The notes: generated by a model not told the origin, from the letters alone. Counted from the stretch's first letter, positions 1 to 9,004 are shown. The stretch is 64,000 bases of DNA from Panacagrimonas sp965216805 (GCF_965216805.1 NZ_CBDCGN010000002.1:2542001-2606000), one strand, 5' to 3'. Numbers and translations are program-made.

Positions 1-1
1 C

Positions 2-142
2 TGGCGCATCCAGCGCGAACCACCGGATGCGCGTGTGTTGCTGCAAGCCGCCGCTGCGGCGGGCGATTCAGCGGCGGCCGAGCCGGTTCGGCAATGGCTG
101 CGGCAAACCGGGCTGGAAGACGCGCGCCTGACGACGCCATGA
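2..142 (+). CDS. C-terminal fragment of an unidentified protein (5' end outside window)
   Basis: An open frame enters from the left edge and ends at TGA 140-142. The 46 residues seen are helical and Ala/Arg-rich (ending in RQTGLEDARLTTP), as in the last repeat of an alpha-helical or TPR-like protein, but too little is visible to name it. Its stop overlaps the ATG of the next gene (ATGA at 139-142), so the two are probably translationally coupled and in one operon. Confidence 0.55.
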   Translation, partial: WRIQREPPDARVLLQAAAAAGDSAAAEPVRQWLRQTGLEDARLTTP

Positions 143-1260
143 AGCAAATCCTTGGGCTGGTCGTCTTGATCGCGCTGCTGCTGCCGCCGTCGGCATCGGC
201 GCATCGACCCAGCGACGCATTCCTGACGCTCGACGTCAACGGCGGCATGGTGAGTGGTCAGTGGGAAATCGCGCTGCGTGATCTGGCGGTCATGACTGAC
301 CTGGACGCCGATGGCAATCGAGAGTTGACCTGGGGCGAGCTGCGCCGTGCCGGACCCGCGCTGCAACAGACGCTGCTGCAACATCTGAAATTACAGGGCG
401 ACGGCCGCGATTGCGCGCTTCGGTTCGAGTCCCCGCTCGTGCACGAGCGCAGCGACGGGGCTTATGCGTGGTTCACGCTGAGCGCAACCTGCGCCGAAAC
501 CCCTCGAACGCTGGGTGTCGACTATCGCCTGCTGTTCGACGTCGATCCCACCCACCGCGGCCTGCTGACCCTGACCGCCGGCTCTGCCACGCACGCGCTG
601 GTGCTGGGGCCGGACTCGGCGCCGAGCAGCATCGATCTCGCCAGCCCCTCGCCCTGGCGCACCTTCGGGGACTATCTGATCGAAGGCGTCTGGCACATCT
701 GGATCGGCTACGACCACGTGTTGTTCCTGCTCGCACTGTTGTTGCCCGCGGTGCTGCGCTATGACCGTCATCGCTGGGTTGCACAGGAACGCCTGGCGCC
801 CGCGCTGTGGAATGTCTTCGGCGTCGTCACCGCGTTCACGCTGGCGCATTCCGTCACCCTGACCCTGGCAGCACTGGGCCTGGTGAACCTGCCAATTCGC
901 TGGGTAGAAGCGGCCATCGCGGCGTCGGTGCTGCTGGCTGCGCTCAACAACATCAAGCCGCTGGTCATCGGCAAGCGCTGGCTGGTGGCTTTCGCATTCG
1001 GCCTGATCCACGGATTCGGATTCGCGTCCGTGCTCGGCGAACTGGGCTTGCCGCAAGGCTTGCGCGTGGTGGCGCTGGCAGCGTTCAACCTCGGCGTGGA
1101 ACTGGGCCAGCTCGCCATCGTGATCGTGGCAGTGCCGATCGCCTTTGCCTTGCGTGATACCTCCTTCTATCGGGTCGGCCTGCGCGTGGCCGGCTCCGCC
1201 GCCGTGGCGGTTCTGGCGACGCTATGGCTAGGTCAGCGGGTAGGCTTGCTGTCCGGGTGA
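139..1260 (+). CDS. HupE/UreJ-2 family membrane protein
   Basis: 373 residues from the ATG at 139, chosen because it overlaps the upstream stop as ATGA and begins directly with a signal peptide (residues 1-21, cleavage near SASA-H). The exported N-terminal half carries a DxDxDG, EF-hand-like loop at residues 54-59. The C-terminal half holds about six membrane segments with the family's polar signatures: GVWHIWIGYDHVLFL, FTLAHSVTLTLAA, GLIHGFGFASVLGE and FNLGVELGQL. HupE/UreJ proteins are associated with nickel or cobalt uptake; the HupE/UreJ-2 subgroup is poorly characterised, so the transport role is inference. The next gene, convergent, is a TonB receptor, which would fit a metal or cofactor uptake pair. 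Confidence 0.85.
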   Translation: MKQILGLVVLIALLLPPSASAHRPSDAFLTLDVNGGMVSGQWEIALRDLAVMTDLDADGNRELTWGELRRAGPALQQTLLQHLKLQGDGRDCALRFESPLVHERSDGAYAWFTLSATCAETPRTLGVDYRLLFDVDPTHRGLLTLTAGSATHALVLGPDSAPSSIDLASPSPWRTFGDYLIEGVWHIWIGYDHVLFLLALLLPAVLRYDRHRWVAQERLAPALWNVFGVVTAFTLAHSVTLTLAALGLVNLPIRWVEAAIAASVLLAALNNIKPLVIGKRWLVAFAFGLIHGFGFASVLGELGLPQGLRVVALAAFNLGVELGQLAIVIVAVPIAFALRDTSFYRVGLRVAGSAAVAVLATLWLGQRVGLLSG

Positions 1261-1392
1261 AGGGGCTTTCCGTGCCCCGAAACGAACCTTTGAGGACGCG
1301 CCAAGAGCTTTCGCATGCCGCAGGGCCCGGCGCTGATCGAGCCTTGAAACTCAGCTTTTCGGCAGTTCGCCTGAGCGCAACCAAGCGCCCGC

Positions 1393-3456
1393 TCAAAACT
1401 CGGCTGCGATGGACAGGCGCAGCGCGCGCGGCTCCACCGGATGGAAGTGAAAGTCGCTCACCCCGCCGGCGTTCGCCTCGCCCGACCCGCAGGCCTCATC
1501 GGCCAGGCAGGATTCGTAGAAGTAGGTGATGTCGTTGTCGCCGGAATCGAAGACGTTGAGCACGGTCAGGGTCGCGGTGTAGCGCTGCCACAGGCGGTAG
1601 CCGAGCTGCGCGTTGACCACGGTGGTGGCCTCCGAACGCGCGCTGTTGTCTTCGATCAGCGGGCCGCCGCCGAGGTGACGCAGGCGCAGACCAGCGCTCC
1701 AGCCACCCGTCTCCGGGACAGTCAGGCCCAAGGAGAACGTGTTCTCGATGGAGTTGGGAATGCGATCTTCGGGACCGGGCACGTCCAGCCGTGCATGGGC
1801 GTAGGCGTAATCGGCATCGAGGATCAGCCAGTTCAGCGGCGCCCAGTACGCCGACAGCTCGACGCCGCGGCGCTTGCTGGCAGCGCCCGCTTCGTTGTTG
1901 CCGGCGTCGCCGACATAGACCAGTTCGGAATCGAAATCCAGCCACCACAGCGCGGCGCTCAGGTGCAGGTTCGGTACCAAGGCGTTGTGCAGGCCCAGCT
2001 CGCCGCCACGCGCACGCACCAGCGGATCGACCGGGTCGGTGGGTGTCACGCCGTCGGCGGGATCGATGCGGGTCAGCACGCCGCGTGCGTCGTTGCTGTG
2101 AAAACCCTGTCCGTAGTTGAGGAACAGGCGGGTGTCGGCCCAGGGCCCGAAGATCAGCGCTGCCTTGGGGCTGAAGATGGCGTCATCGTCGTCACCGGAA
2201 TTGGCGTCGAGGCCGGCGTCGACGTCGAAGCGGTAGACGTCGCCACGCACGCCGACCTCGGATCGCAGCCAATCGGTCCAGCGCTGGGTGCTGCTCAGAT
2301 ACACGCCGACGCTGGATTCGCGCACCGCGTCCTCGCGCACGGTGTCCAGCGGCGCGCGCGCGCGGGTCAGGTACAGGCCGACGCGGTCGATGTCGTCGTG
2401 GCGCAGCTGCACGCCCAGGCGCAGGTCGGCCTGCACGGCGGTGGGCAGCGCCCAGTGCCGGTGCGCGTTGAGGCCGTACACCCGGCGGTCGTCGAACTGG
2501 CGGAACTGATCGCCGTTGACCGCGTCGGCCAGGAAGTAGGTGAAGTTGGAATACAGGTCCATGCGGTAATCCAGCGCATAGGCCTGCGCCTGCCAGTGCG
2601 CGCCGTCGCTGGCGCCGCGCCATTCCAGATTGGCGCTGTAACGGTGGACCTCGCCACCATCGCTGGGATCGACGAAACCCAATCGGCCGATGCTGCCATC
2701 CTGCACCGCACGCAGCGGAATCTGGTCGGGGGCGGTGTAGTCGATGTCGTAGCCCATCAGCGACGCAGTGAATCCGCTGGCGGCATCTCCTTGGTTGTAG
2801 CGCAGGATGCCGGCGTACTTCTTCTGGTCGGATTCCAAGTCGTAGGGGCCATCGTAGCGGGTGGCCTGCAGGCCCATCAGCAGGCGTCCGTCGCCGAGCG
2901 TGGGCGAACCCGCGATCAGCCCGCTACGATAACCATTCTCGCCACCGGTGGCGCGCACCAGCGTGTGCGGCAGCTCGTCGACATAGCGCAGGTTCGCCGA
3001 ACCGGCCGCCCCGAAGTCACCGACCTCGGCGTAGTACGGCCCCTTGCGATAATCCAGCGAGCCGATCAGCTCAGGGATGATGAAGTTGATGTCGGCATAG
3101 CCCTGGCCGTGACCATGGCTGCGCATGTTCACCGGCATGCCGTCGACCTCGGTGTAGAAGTCGGTGCCGTGATCGAGGTTGAAGCCGCGCAGGAAATACT
3201 GGTTGGCCTTGCCCTCGCCGCTGTGCTGGGTGGCGATCAGGCCGGGCACGAACTCCAACAGTTCACCGGAACGTGCGATCGGGCGCTGCGCCAACTGTTC
3301 GGCCTGCACCCGGCCTTGGGTGGCCGATGCCCCGCTGTCCTGCCCCACCACACGGATCGTGTCCAGCTCGACAACCGGCAGGCCGCCAGCGCCGGAACTC
3401 TCCATCCACACCACCGACAGCACTCCGGCAGCTAGAGCCGTTCCACGTATGTTCAT
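1393..3456 (-). CDS. TonB-dependent outer-membrane receptor
   Basis: 687 residues. After a signal-like N-terminus comes a TonB-box-like stretch (LDTIRVVG, about residues 32-39). A plug domain follows (about 40-160, with SGELLEFVPGLIATQHSGEGKANQYFLRG split across it), then a long beta-barrel ending in phenylalanine (AAEF), as outer-membrane barrels do. The ligand is not readable. The ATG at 3456 is preceded by GGGAAG at suitable spacing. The gene converges on the HupE-like gene with 132 bp between them. The region upstream contains no recognisable cobalamin riboswitch and no clear Fur box. Confidence 0.9.
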   Translation of the reverse strand: MNIRGTALAAGVLSVVWMESSGAGGLPVVELDTIRVVGQDSGASATQGRVQAEQLAQRPIARSGELLEFVPGLIATQHSGEGKANQYFLRGFNLDHGTDFYTEVDGMPVNMRSHGHGQGYADINFIIPELIGSLDYRKGPYYAEVGDFGAAGSANLRYVDELPHTLVRATGGENGYRSGLIAGSPTLGDGRLLMGLQATRYDGPYDLESDQKKYAGILRYNQGDAASGFTASLMGYDIDYTAPDQIPLRAVQDGSIGRLGFVDPSDGGEVHRYSANLEWRGASDGAHWQAQAYALDYRMDLYSNFTYFLADAVNGDQFRQFDDRRVYGLNAHRHWALPTAVQADLRLGVQLRHDDIDRVGLYLTRARAPLDTVREDAVRESSVGVYLSSTQRWTDWLRSEVGVRGDVYRFDVDAGLDANSGDDDDAIFSPKAALIFGPWADTRLFLNYGQGFHSNDARGVLTRIDPADGVTPTDPVDPLVRARGGELGLHNALVPNLHLSAALWWLDFDSELVYVGDAGNNEAGAASKRRGVELSAYWAPLNWLILDADYAYAHARLDVPGPEDRIPNSIENTFSLGLTVPETGGWSAGLRLRHLGGGPLIEDNSARSEATTVVNAQLGYRLWQRYTATLTVLNVFDSGDNDITYFYESCLADEACGSGEANAGGVSDFHFHPVEPRALRLSIAAEF

Positions 3457-3676
3457 GTGCTTCCCTTGAGCCGGAAGCTGGCCTCTTACGTATCGTTATG
3501 GCTTTACGTCCTCGCGCAGAAATTGGACGCAGACCGCGACTACCCTTGGCTTCGCGACACTGTTTCTGGCTCAGCAAGCATCCGCGACGAGATGTCGAAA
3601 TCGGTTCAGCGCAAGACCGCAACATTCGGTGCGGCGACGAACAGTGCTGCGTACCGTGGTGGCCTGAACACATCCG

Positions 3677-4028
3677 GGGCTGAACTGGGCTCGACGGTGA
3701 TTGGAAACCCGACGTGCATGCCGAGCTGTATGACCGCTCGTTAAACGCCATGCAAAAAAGCTAGTTGCGAACGACGCTAACTACGCCCTCGCCGCTTAAT
3801 CCCGGCGAGCGGTTGCCCAGGTGGTGTTGATGCCCCTGAAGCAGCCGTCGACTCTCATCAACTAAGCTCGAAGCGCGCCCTTCGCCTGGAGTCGAAAACC
3901 CCAAGGGGATAAGCGTCAGCGATCCCTGCCTGTCGGGGAGCTGGCGATGAAAACCAAAGACCGGCTAAGCATGTAGATCGAAGGACGGAAGGTTGTCGGA
4001 CGGGGGTTCGATTCCCCCCAGCCCACCA
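3677..4028 (+). ncRNA. ssrA: tmRNA (transfer-messenger RNA)
   Basis: The tRNA-like ends are both visible. The 5' end begins GGGCTGAACTGGGCTCGACG. The 3' end has a five-pair T arm (GGGGG-TTCGATT-CCCCC) followed by CAGCCC-A-CCA, which pairs with the 5' GGGCTG. In the middle, 3767-3799 encodes the proteolysis tag ANDANYALAA with a GCG resume codon and TAA stop; the AAAAAGCTAGTT just before it matches the conserved context in E. coli. Length is about 352 nt against 363 in E. coli. The RNA works with SmpB to rescue stalled ribosomes. The exact 5' base (3676 or 3677) is uncertain by one. Confidence 0.96.
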
Positions 4029-4043
4029 GTTCGAAGTCGTCCT

Positions 4044-4077
4044 AGGCCAGCGTTGCCCACGCTGGCCTAATCTTTTT
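4044..4077 (+). terminator. Rho-independent terminator of ssrA
   Basis: A perfect 9-bp stem (AGGCCAGCG 4044-4052, CGCTGGCCT 4060-4068) with a 7-nt loop is followed by AATCTTTTT. It lies 15 bases after the tmRNA CCA end and before the convergent RND gene. Confidence 0.9.
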
Positions 4078-4117
4078 GTGCGCCGTTTCGCCATACGGCC
4101 TGGGCAGGTGCTCCGCG

Positions 4118-6559
4118 CTACCTCGATGCCAGCTGATCCAGGTCCACGTTCTCACCCAGCATCAGGTCTTCGCGTGCGGCGAAGGCAGGCTTGATCCACC
4201 ACACCAGCAGCGGCAGCACGATCAGCGCCAGCAGCATGTTGATGAGCATGATCGCCACCAGCAGCAGGCCCATGTCCGCCATGAACTTGAGGTCGGATAG
4301 GAAGTACCACGGCAGGATACCGACGAGCATGATGGTGGCGGTGAACATGATAGCCTTGCCGGTGGTGGTCAGCGCCGCGTGGATCGCCAGCCCCCAGTCC
4401 TGTCCATGAGGATTGAATTCCTCGCAGATGCGCGACAGCAGGTAGATGCCGTAATCGATGCCGACGCCGACGCCGATCACCGCCACGATCACGGCGTTGA
4501 TGTCCAGGCCAATGCCCAGCAGGTGCATGGTCGCCAGCAGCAGAAAATTCGACAGGTTGACCGGCACCAGCAGGATCACTGCGGCGACCGGCGAGCGATA
4601 GGCGTAGGTGGAGATGATCAGCACCGCCAGGTTCACCAGGCCCAGGATGAACCAGTGATAGCGCGACACCACCTCGTTCATAGCCTGCTGCAGCGCGATG
4701 AAACCGCTGGCCAGGCGCACGCGGAATAGGTCGTGCTCGACACCCACCGCTTCCACCGCGCGCCGCGCGCTGGCCAGGGCCAGGTCTACCGTTTCCTGCT
4801 TGTTGTCGGCGTACCACAGCGAGATGGTGGAGTCCTGCTGTTCAAAGTCGACGATGTGGCCAAAGTTGACCGGGCTGGTGCCGACTATCACCGCATGTCC
4901 GGCCGCGGTGATGGATTCGGCATCTGTGTCCAGCGGCATCCACTTGGGACTGCCGCCGGACATCAGGCGATTGCCTTCCTTCATGTAGTCGCTGAATGAC
5001 AGGGTGGCGCGCGGCCGCAGGTCGGGATCGTTCTCCACCATCTGCTGGATGCGTTGCGAGATCTCGTACACGCCGGGTGTGCGTGCTACCCGCACTTCCA
5101 GATCGAACTCGCGTGCCTCCATCACGATTTCCAGCGTATTCACGCCGGGAAAGTGGCCGTTGATCGCCCGTACCGCGGTATTGAAATCCGAATCCGGCCA
5201 CAGCAGGTTGCTGCCCTCCACCGGGTTGCCGATGCGGATCAGGGACGCGGTGTAAACAGCACCCACCGCGATGACCAGCATCACCACGCTAGTGATCGGC
5301 GCCAGACGGCCATGACTGAGCGCGGACACCCGACCAAGTACGCGCTTCTGCAGCGCGTGAAAACCATGCGCCTGTTCGCCCTGGGTCACGATGTGTTCCA
5401 GATTGCGTGGCGTGGGCAGCCACGACAGCAGAATCGACGCCAGAAAGATGCCGGTGGGGATGATGCACAGCGCCCAGAAGCCGCAGAAGATGGCGTGGCG
5501 CACCATGGTGTCGATGGGCGCCACCGCGATGAACACGATGCCGAACACATCGGTGAGGATGCCCAGCACCGACGGCGCCATCATGATGCCCATGGTGATC
5601 TCGGCTGCCTTGCGCTTGTCGCGGACTTTGACCAGCACTTCGTAATAGCGCTCGGTGTACTGCACGCAGTGCGAAAACGAGCGTGCCACCAGCAGCAGCG
5701 GCACGATCATCAGCAGCGGCTCCACCGGGTGGCCCAGCCAGCCGACCATGCCGAACCCCCACACCGCCGCCACCAGACTGCAGACGATGGGCGTGACGAT
5801 GCCGGCCAGGTTGCGCATGTACAGCATCAGCGCCAGGGTCAGCGCGCCCAGGGTGACGAAGAAGATGCCGTAGGTCTGCTGCTGCAGGCGGTACACCCAG
5901 CCGGTCAGCATCGGCTGGCCAGCCAGGTAGATGTCGTGATGCTCGTCGTCTGCACGCTCGGCGATGGCGCGCACGAAATCGAACGCCACGCCGTAATCCA
6001 GGCGGTGTTCGATGAAGGTTGCGTTGATCAAGGTGGCGCTGTGATCGCCCGAGATCATGAACACGCGAACGTTGGGCGAACGATCCACGCGACGACGAAA
6101 ATCCCGGATCTCGTCGGCCGTGCGCGGCGGTTCGTTGTCCATCAGCGGGCGCATGTCGACGCCGCGTGGCGTGGCCTCGGCGTAGCGCGCCTTTTCGGTC
6201 GTGATCGACAGGATCTGGTCGTGGTCCACGCCCGGCGTCAGGTCGATGTCGCGCGTGAGTTGCCAGACCTTGTTCAGGGTATCGGCGTTGTAGATGTCGC
6301 CGTCGACGCGCTTGACCATCACGCTGATGGTGAGCGGGTTGCCGAAATTGGGATGATCGCGAAACGTCTGTACGAACGGGTCGTCCTTGGGCAGCAGGTC
6401 GGAAAACACCGTGCGGATGTCCACGCCGGGCAGCCCCGCCGCAAAGCCTGCGGTCATGGCGAAGAACGCCGCGGCCACCGCGTTGCGATGGCGCATCACC
6501 CAGGCCGCGATGCGATACCGCAGCGCTTCGATCTTCACCGCCGATTCTGCGCTGATCAC
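4118..6559 (-). CDS. MMPL-type RND transporter
   Basis: 813 residues with the two-fold RND layout. TM1 lies near residues 25-45 and a large periplasmic domain spans about 45-230. TM2-6 lie near 235-420, then comes a second periplasmic domain, and the last TM bundle is near 650-790 (GVGVGIDYGIYLLSRICEEF and the KAIMFTATIMLVGILPWYFLSDLKFMADMG stretch). This hydrophobe/lipid-exporting subfamily (MMPL, distinct from AcrB and CusA) is typical of genomes rich in steroid, terpene or fatty-acid metabolism; the cargo is unknown. It stands alone with no adaptor gene. A close paralogue, broken by an insertion sequence, lies at 19730-23493 and shares IRTVF-DLLPKDDPFVQ and many other blocks. Confidence 0.9.
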   Translation of the reverse strand: MISAESAVKIEALRYRIAAWVMRHRNAVAAAFFAMTAGFAAGLPGVDIRTVFSDLLPKDDPFVQTFRDHPNFGNPLTISVMVKRVDGDIYNADTLNKVWQLTRDIDLTPGVDHDQILSITTEKARYAEATPRGVDMRPLMDNEPPRTADEIRDFRRRVDRSPNVRVFMISGDHSATLINATFIEHRLDYGVAFDFVRAIAERADDEHHDIYLAGQPMLTGWVYRLQQQTYGIFFVTLGALTLALMLYMRNLAGIVTPIVCSLVAAVWGFGMVGWLGHPVEPLLMIVPLLLVARSFSHCVQYTERYYEVLVKVRDKRKAAEITMGIMMAPSVLGILTDVFGIVFIAVAPIDTMVRHAIFCGFWALCIIPTGIFLASILLSWLPTPRNLEHIVTQGEQAHGFHALQKRVLGRVSALSHGRLAPITSVVMLVIAVGAVYTASLIRIGNPVEGSNLLWPDSDFNTAVRAINGHFPGVNTLEIVMEAREFDLEVRVARTPGVYEISQRIQQMVENDPDLRPRATLSFSDYMKEGNRLMSGGSPKWMPLDTDAESITAAGHAVIVGTSPVNFGHIVDFEQQDSTISLWYADNKQETVDLALASARRAVEAVGVEHDLFRVRLASGFIALQQAMNEVVSRYHWFILGLVNLAVLIISTYAYRSPVAAVILLVPVNLSNFLLLATMHLLGIGLDINAVIVAVIGVGVGIDYGIYLLSRICEEFNPHGQDWGLAIHAALTTTGKAIMFTATIMLVGILPWYFLSDLKFMADMGLLLVAIMLINMLLALIVLPLLVWWIKPAFAAREDLMLGENVDLDQLASR

Positions 6560-6706
6560 CCGTCCCGCCCGCCCTAAGTTGGGTCCGCCGCGGGCCCGGT
6601 CTGCCGATGCTAGCGCGGTATCGGCAGCGTCGCCGCGGCATCAGCCGCTAAACTTCGGTGCTGCGCCGACGCCGGCAACAACAAAACCCGCTTCAAGGAA
6701 GACCCG

Positions 6707-7678
6707 ATGAAAACCCGCATTACCGAAATGCTTGGCACGAAGTACCCGATCATCCAGGGCGGCATGATGTGGGTCGGCCGTGCCGAACTCGCCGCCGCGG
6801 TTTCCAACGCCGACGGCTTCGGCATTCTCACCGCACTCACGCAGCCGACGCCCGAGGATCTGGTCAAGGAGATCGCGCGCTGCCGCACGATGACCGACAA
6901 GCCCTTCGGCGTGAACCTCACGATTCTGCCCAGCGCCAAGCCGCCGCCGTACGAGGCCTACCTCGACGCCGCGCTCGACAGCGGCATCAAGGTGCTGGAG
7001 ACCGCTGGCAACAACCCGAAGGAGTTCATCGCCAAGGCCAAGGCGCGCGGCGTGAAGATCATCCACAAGTGCACCGCGGTGCGCCACGCCTTGAGCGCGG
7101 AGCGCAACGGCGTGGATGCGATCTCCATCGACGGCATGGAATGCGCCGGACATCCGGGCGAAGACCAGATCGGCTGCCTGATGCTGTTCGCCATCGCGGC
7201 GAAGAAGGTGAAGATTCCGCTCATCGCCTCCGGCGGCATCGCCGATGGCGCGACCATGGCCGCGGCGTTCGCGCTGGGCATCGAGGGGGTGAACATGGGC
7301 ACGCGCTTCTGCGCCACGGTCGAGGCGCCGATCCACGACAACATCAAGCAGCTGCTCGTGAAGGCGAGCGAGCGCGACACCAACCTGATCTTCCGCACCC
7401 TGCACAACACCGGCCGTGTGCTCAAGACGCCGGTCAGCGACGAGGTGGTGGCGATCGAGAACCGCCCGGGTGGCGCGAAGTTCGAGGACATCCAGCACCT
7501 CGTATCCGGTGCCAAGGGTCGCGTTGCGCTGGAAACCGGCGACGAAAAGGCAGGCCTGATCTGGGCCGGCCAGAGCGTCGGCCTGATCAATGACATCCCG
7601 ACTTGCGCCGATCTGATCGAACGCATGGTCGGCGAATGCCGCGAATATCTGGCGCAGGCGGGACGCCGCGTTGGCTGA
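6707..7678 (+). CDS. Nitronate monooxygenase / NAD(P)H-dependent flavin oxidoreductase (YrpB-like)
   Basis: 323-residue FMN-binding TIM barrel of the nitronate monooxygenase/2-nitropropane dioxygenase family. It begins with the characteristic TKYPIIQGGMMWVG, has the ECAGHPGEDQIG loop (about residues 145-156) carrying the conserved His, and the phosphate-binding IASGGIADG near 173-181. The start is ATG 6707 behind AAGGAA. Members oxidise alkyl nitronates or reduce quinones; which applies here cannot be told. The stop is followed within a few bases by an alpha/beta hydrolase, so the two probably form an operon. Confidence 0.88.
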   Translation: MKTRITEMLGTKYPIIQGGMMWVGRAELAAAVSNADGFGILTALTQPTPEDLVKEIARCRTMTDKPFGVNLTILPSAKPPPYEAYLDAALDSGIKVLETAGNNPKEFIAKAKARGVKIIHKCTAVRHALSAERNGVDAISIDGMECAGHPGEDQIGCLMLFAIAAKKVKIPLIASGGIADGATMAAAFALGIEGVNMGTRFCATVEAPIHDNIKQLLVKASERDTNLIFRTLHNTGRVLKTPVSDEVVAIENRPGGAKFEDIQHLVSGAKGRVALETGDEKAGLIWAGQSVGLINDIPTCADLIERMVGECREYLAQAGRRVG

Positions 7679-7682
7679 TCGC

Positions 7683-8543
7683 ATGCCCGCCACCGGCTCC
7701 AACCTGGAGACGCGCCGCTATGCGGGAACCGAGGGCCTGAGTCTGTGTGCCGACGTTGGCGGCGACCCGACACATCCGCCGGTGATCCTGCTCCACGGCG
7801 GCGGCCAGACCCGGCACTCCTGGGGACGCGCACAGCGCGAACTGATCAACAGCGGCTATCACGTCGTCAACCTCGACGCGCGCGGCCATGGCGACAGCGA
7901 CTGGTCACCGCAAGGGCATTACCGGCTTGAACACCTGGCCGCCGATCTGCGCGCCGTCATCGACACCCTGCCGACACCACCGGCGCTGGTCGGCGCCTCG
8001 ATGGGCGGCGCCACCGCGCTGTTCGCCATCGGCAACTGTGCCGCGCCCATTGCGCGCGCACTGGTGATGGTGGACATCGTGCCGCGGGTGGAGGCCGAGG
8101 GCGGCCAGCGCATCGGCGCCTTCATGCGCGCCAATCCTGAAGGCTTTGCCACGGTGGCGGAGGCCGCCGACGCGGTGGCCACGTATTACCCGCATCGCCC
8201 GCGGCCGAAGAACCCCAGCGGGCTGATGAAGAACCTGCGCCGGCGCGACGACGGCCGCCTGCACTGGCACTGGGACCCGCTGATCCTCGAACAGCCGGAA
8301 AAGCCCGAACCGCCAAGCTTCACCGACCGCTTGCTCGCGGCCTGTGCCGGGGTTCAGGTCCCCACCCTGCTGGTGCGGGGACTGAACAGCGACATCGTCA
8401 GCGACGCAGGCGTCGCCGAGTTCAAGACGCATTTGCTGCAACTGGAAGTGTTCAACGTGGCCGGGGCCGCCCACATGGTCGCGGGCGACCGCAACGATGC
8501 CTTCAACCGGGGCGTCATCGGCTTCCTGCGGCGCCAGCACTGA
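7683..8543 (+). CDS. Alpha/beta-fold hydrolase
   Basis: 286 residues from ATG 7683; an in-frame TTG at 7671, overlapping the previous gene, is the alternative start. The fold is clear: oxyanion segment ILLHGGGQT (about 35-43), DARGHGDSDW, nucleophile elbow GASMGG with Ser106, and the C-terminal catalytic His in GAAHMVAGD (about residue 265). Similar proteins act as esterases, epoxide hydrolases or C-C hydrolases; the substrate is unknown. It sits 4 bases after the flavin oxidoreductase stop, suggesting co-transcription. Its stop is immediately followed by a palindromic repeat element. Confidence 0.85.
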   Translation: MPATGSNLETRRYAGTEGLSLCADVGGDPTHPPVILLHGGGQTRHSWGRAQRELINSGYHVVNLDARGHGDSDWSPQGHYRLEHLAADLRAVIDTLPTPPALVGASMGGATALFAIGNCAAPIARALVMVDIVPRVEAEGGQRIGAFMRANPEGFATVAEAADAVATYYPHRPRPKNPSGLMKNLRRRDDGRLHWHWDPLILEQPEKPEPPSFTDRLLAACAGVQVPTLLVRGLNSDIVSDAGVAEFKTHLLQLEVFNVAGAAHMVAGDRNDAFNRGVIGFLRRQH

Positions 8544-8544
8544 G

Positions 8545-8685
8545 AACCTGTCCAACAACCTACTGCGCTCGGCATTTCGCGTCCGTACGGTGCTCGAAAT
8601 GCTCACGTACTTCTATGTACGCTCCGCTTTCTGCGCTCCGCCGAACGCGAACTCACCGACGCTCGCTACCGATTTTGGACAGGTT
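8545..8685. repeat. MITE-like element with 11-bp terminal inverted repeats
   Basis: AACCTGTCCAA at 8545-8555 is exactly mirrored by TTGGACAGGTT at 8675-8685, bounding 141 bp of non-coding sequence with smaller internal palindromes (for example GTAC-TTCTAT-GTAC near 8612-8625). It starts two bases after the hydrolase stop. No transposase is present. It could be a miniature inverted-repeat element or a repeat recruited as a transcript end. No second copy was found in the window. Confidence 0.6.
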
Positions 8686-8706
8686 ATGAGCCGCGCGTTG
8701 CGGCTT

Positions 8707-8937
8707 TCAGCCGGGCTTGCGCACGCGCGCGGTCGAGGCCGGGTATTTCTCCAGCAGCGCCTGCGGACGACGCGGCCGCACCAGCAACTCGCCGCCGCAG
8801 TTCGGACAGCGCCCGGCATGTGCATCCTCGGCGCAACTGGCGCAGAAGGTGCATTCGAACGAGCAGATGCGTGCACGCTCGCTGCCCGGCGGCAGGTCGG
8901 CATCGCAGCGTTCGCAGTTGGGTCTGAGTTCGAGCAT
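8707..8937 (-). CDS. DUF1272 domain-containing zinc-ribbon protein
   Basis: 76 residues starting MLELRPNCERCDADLPPGS, the signature of the DUF1272 family. Eight cysteines form paired metal-ligand sites: C8/C11, C25/C29, C32/C35 and C44/C47, in a small treble-clef or zinc-ribbon arrangement. The short C-terminus is basic. ATG 8937 was chosen because homologues begin exactly with this MLELRPNCE motif, though a longer frame exists upstream. It is transcribed divergently from the ECF42 sigma factor region. Function is unknown; metal binding is inferred from the cysteines. Confidence 0.85.
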   Translation of the reverse strand: MLELRPNCERCDADLPPGSERARICSFECTFCASCAEDAHAGRCPNCGGELLVRPRRPQALLEKYPASTARVRKPG

Positions 8938-8965
8938 CGAAAATTCCGGCGGGGTCCGCGCAAAT

Positions 8966-9004
8966 TGTCGGCGCGGATGTCGATTCCCGTCGCGCCCGTT
9001 CGTC
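8966..9004 (+). promoter_or_regulatory. Candidate ECF42-type promoter(s)
   Basis: Two overlapping matches to the kind of promoter reported for ECF42 sigma factors: TGTCGG (8966-8971)-N16-CGTC (8988-8991) and TGTCGA (8978-8983)-N17-CGTC (9001-9004). They lie ahead of the sigma gene at 9232 and would allow autoregulation. This is a motif match only. Confidence 0.35.

Noticed and set aside
1441..3435. Very long open frame opposite the TonB receptor
   Set aside because: High-GC antisense shadow of a clear receptor gene; composition is low-complexity Val/Gln/His without any family motif. Similar shadows oppose the RND, cusA and czcA genes.
3457..3676. Cobalamin riboswitch upstream of the TonB receptor
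   Set aside because: No conserved B12-box or plausible multi-arm fold on the minus strand.
3960..4028. Stand-alone tRNA gene
   Set aside because: The T arm and CCA belong to the tRNA-like domain of the tmRNA, shown by the matching 5' end and tag frame.
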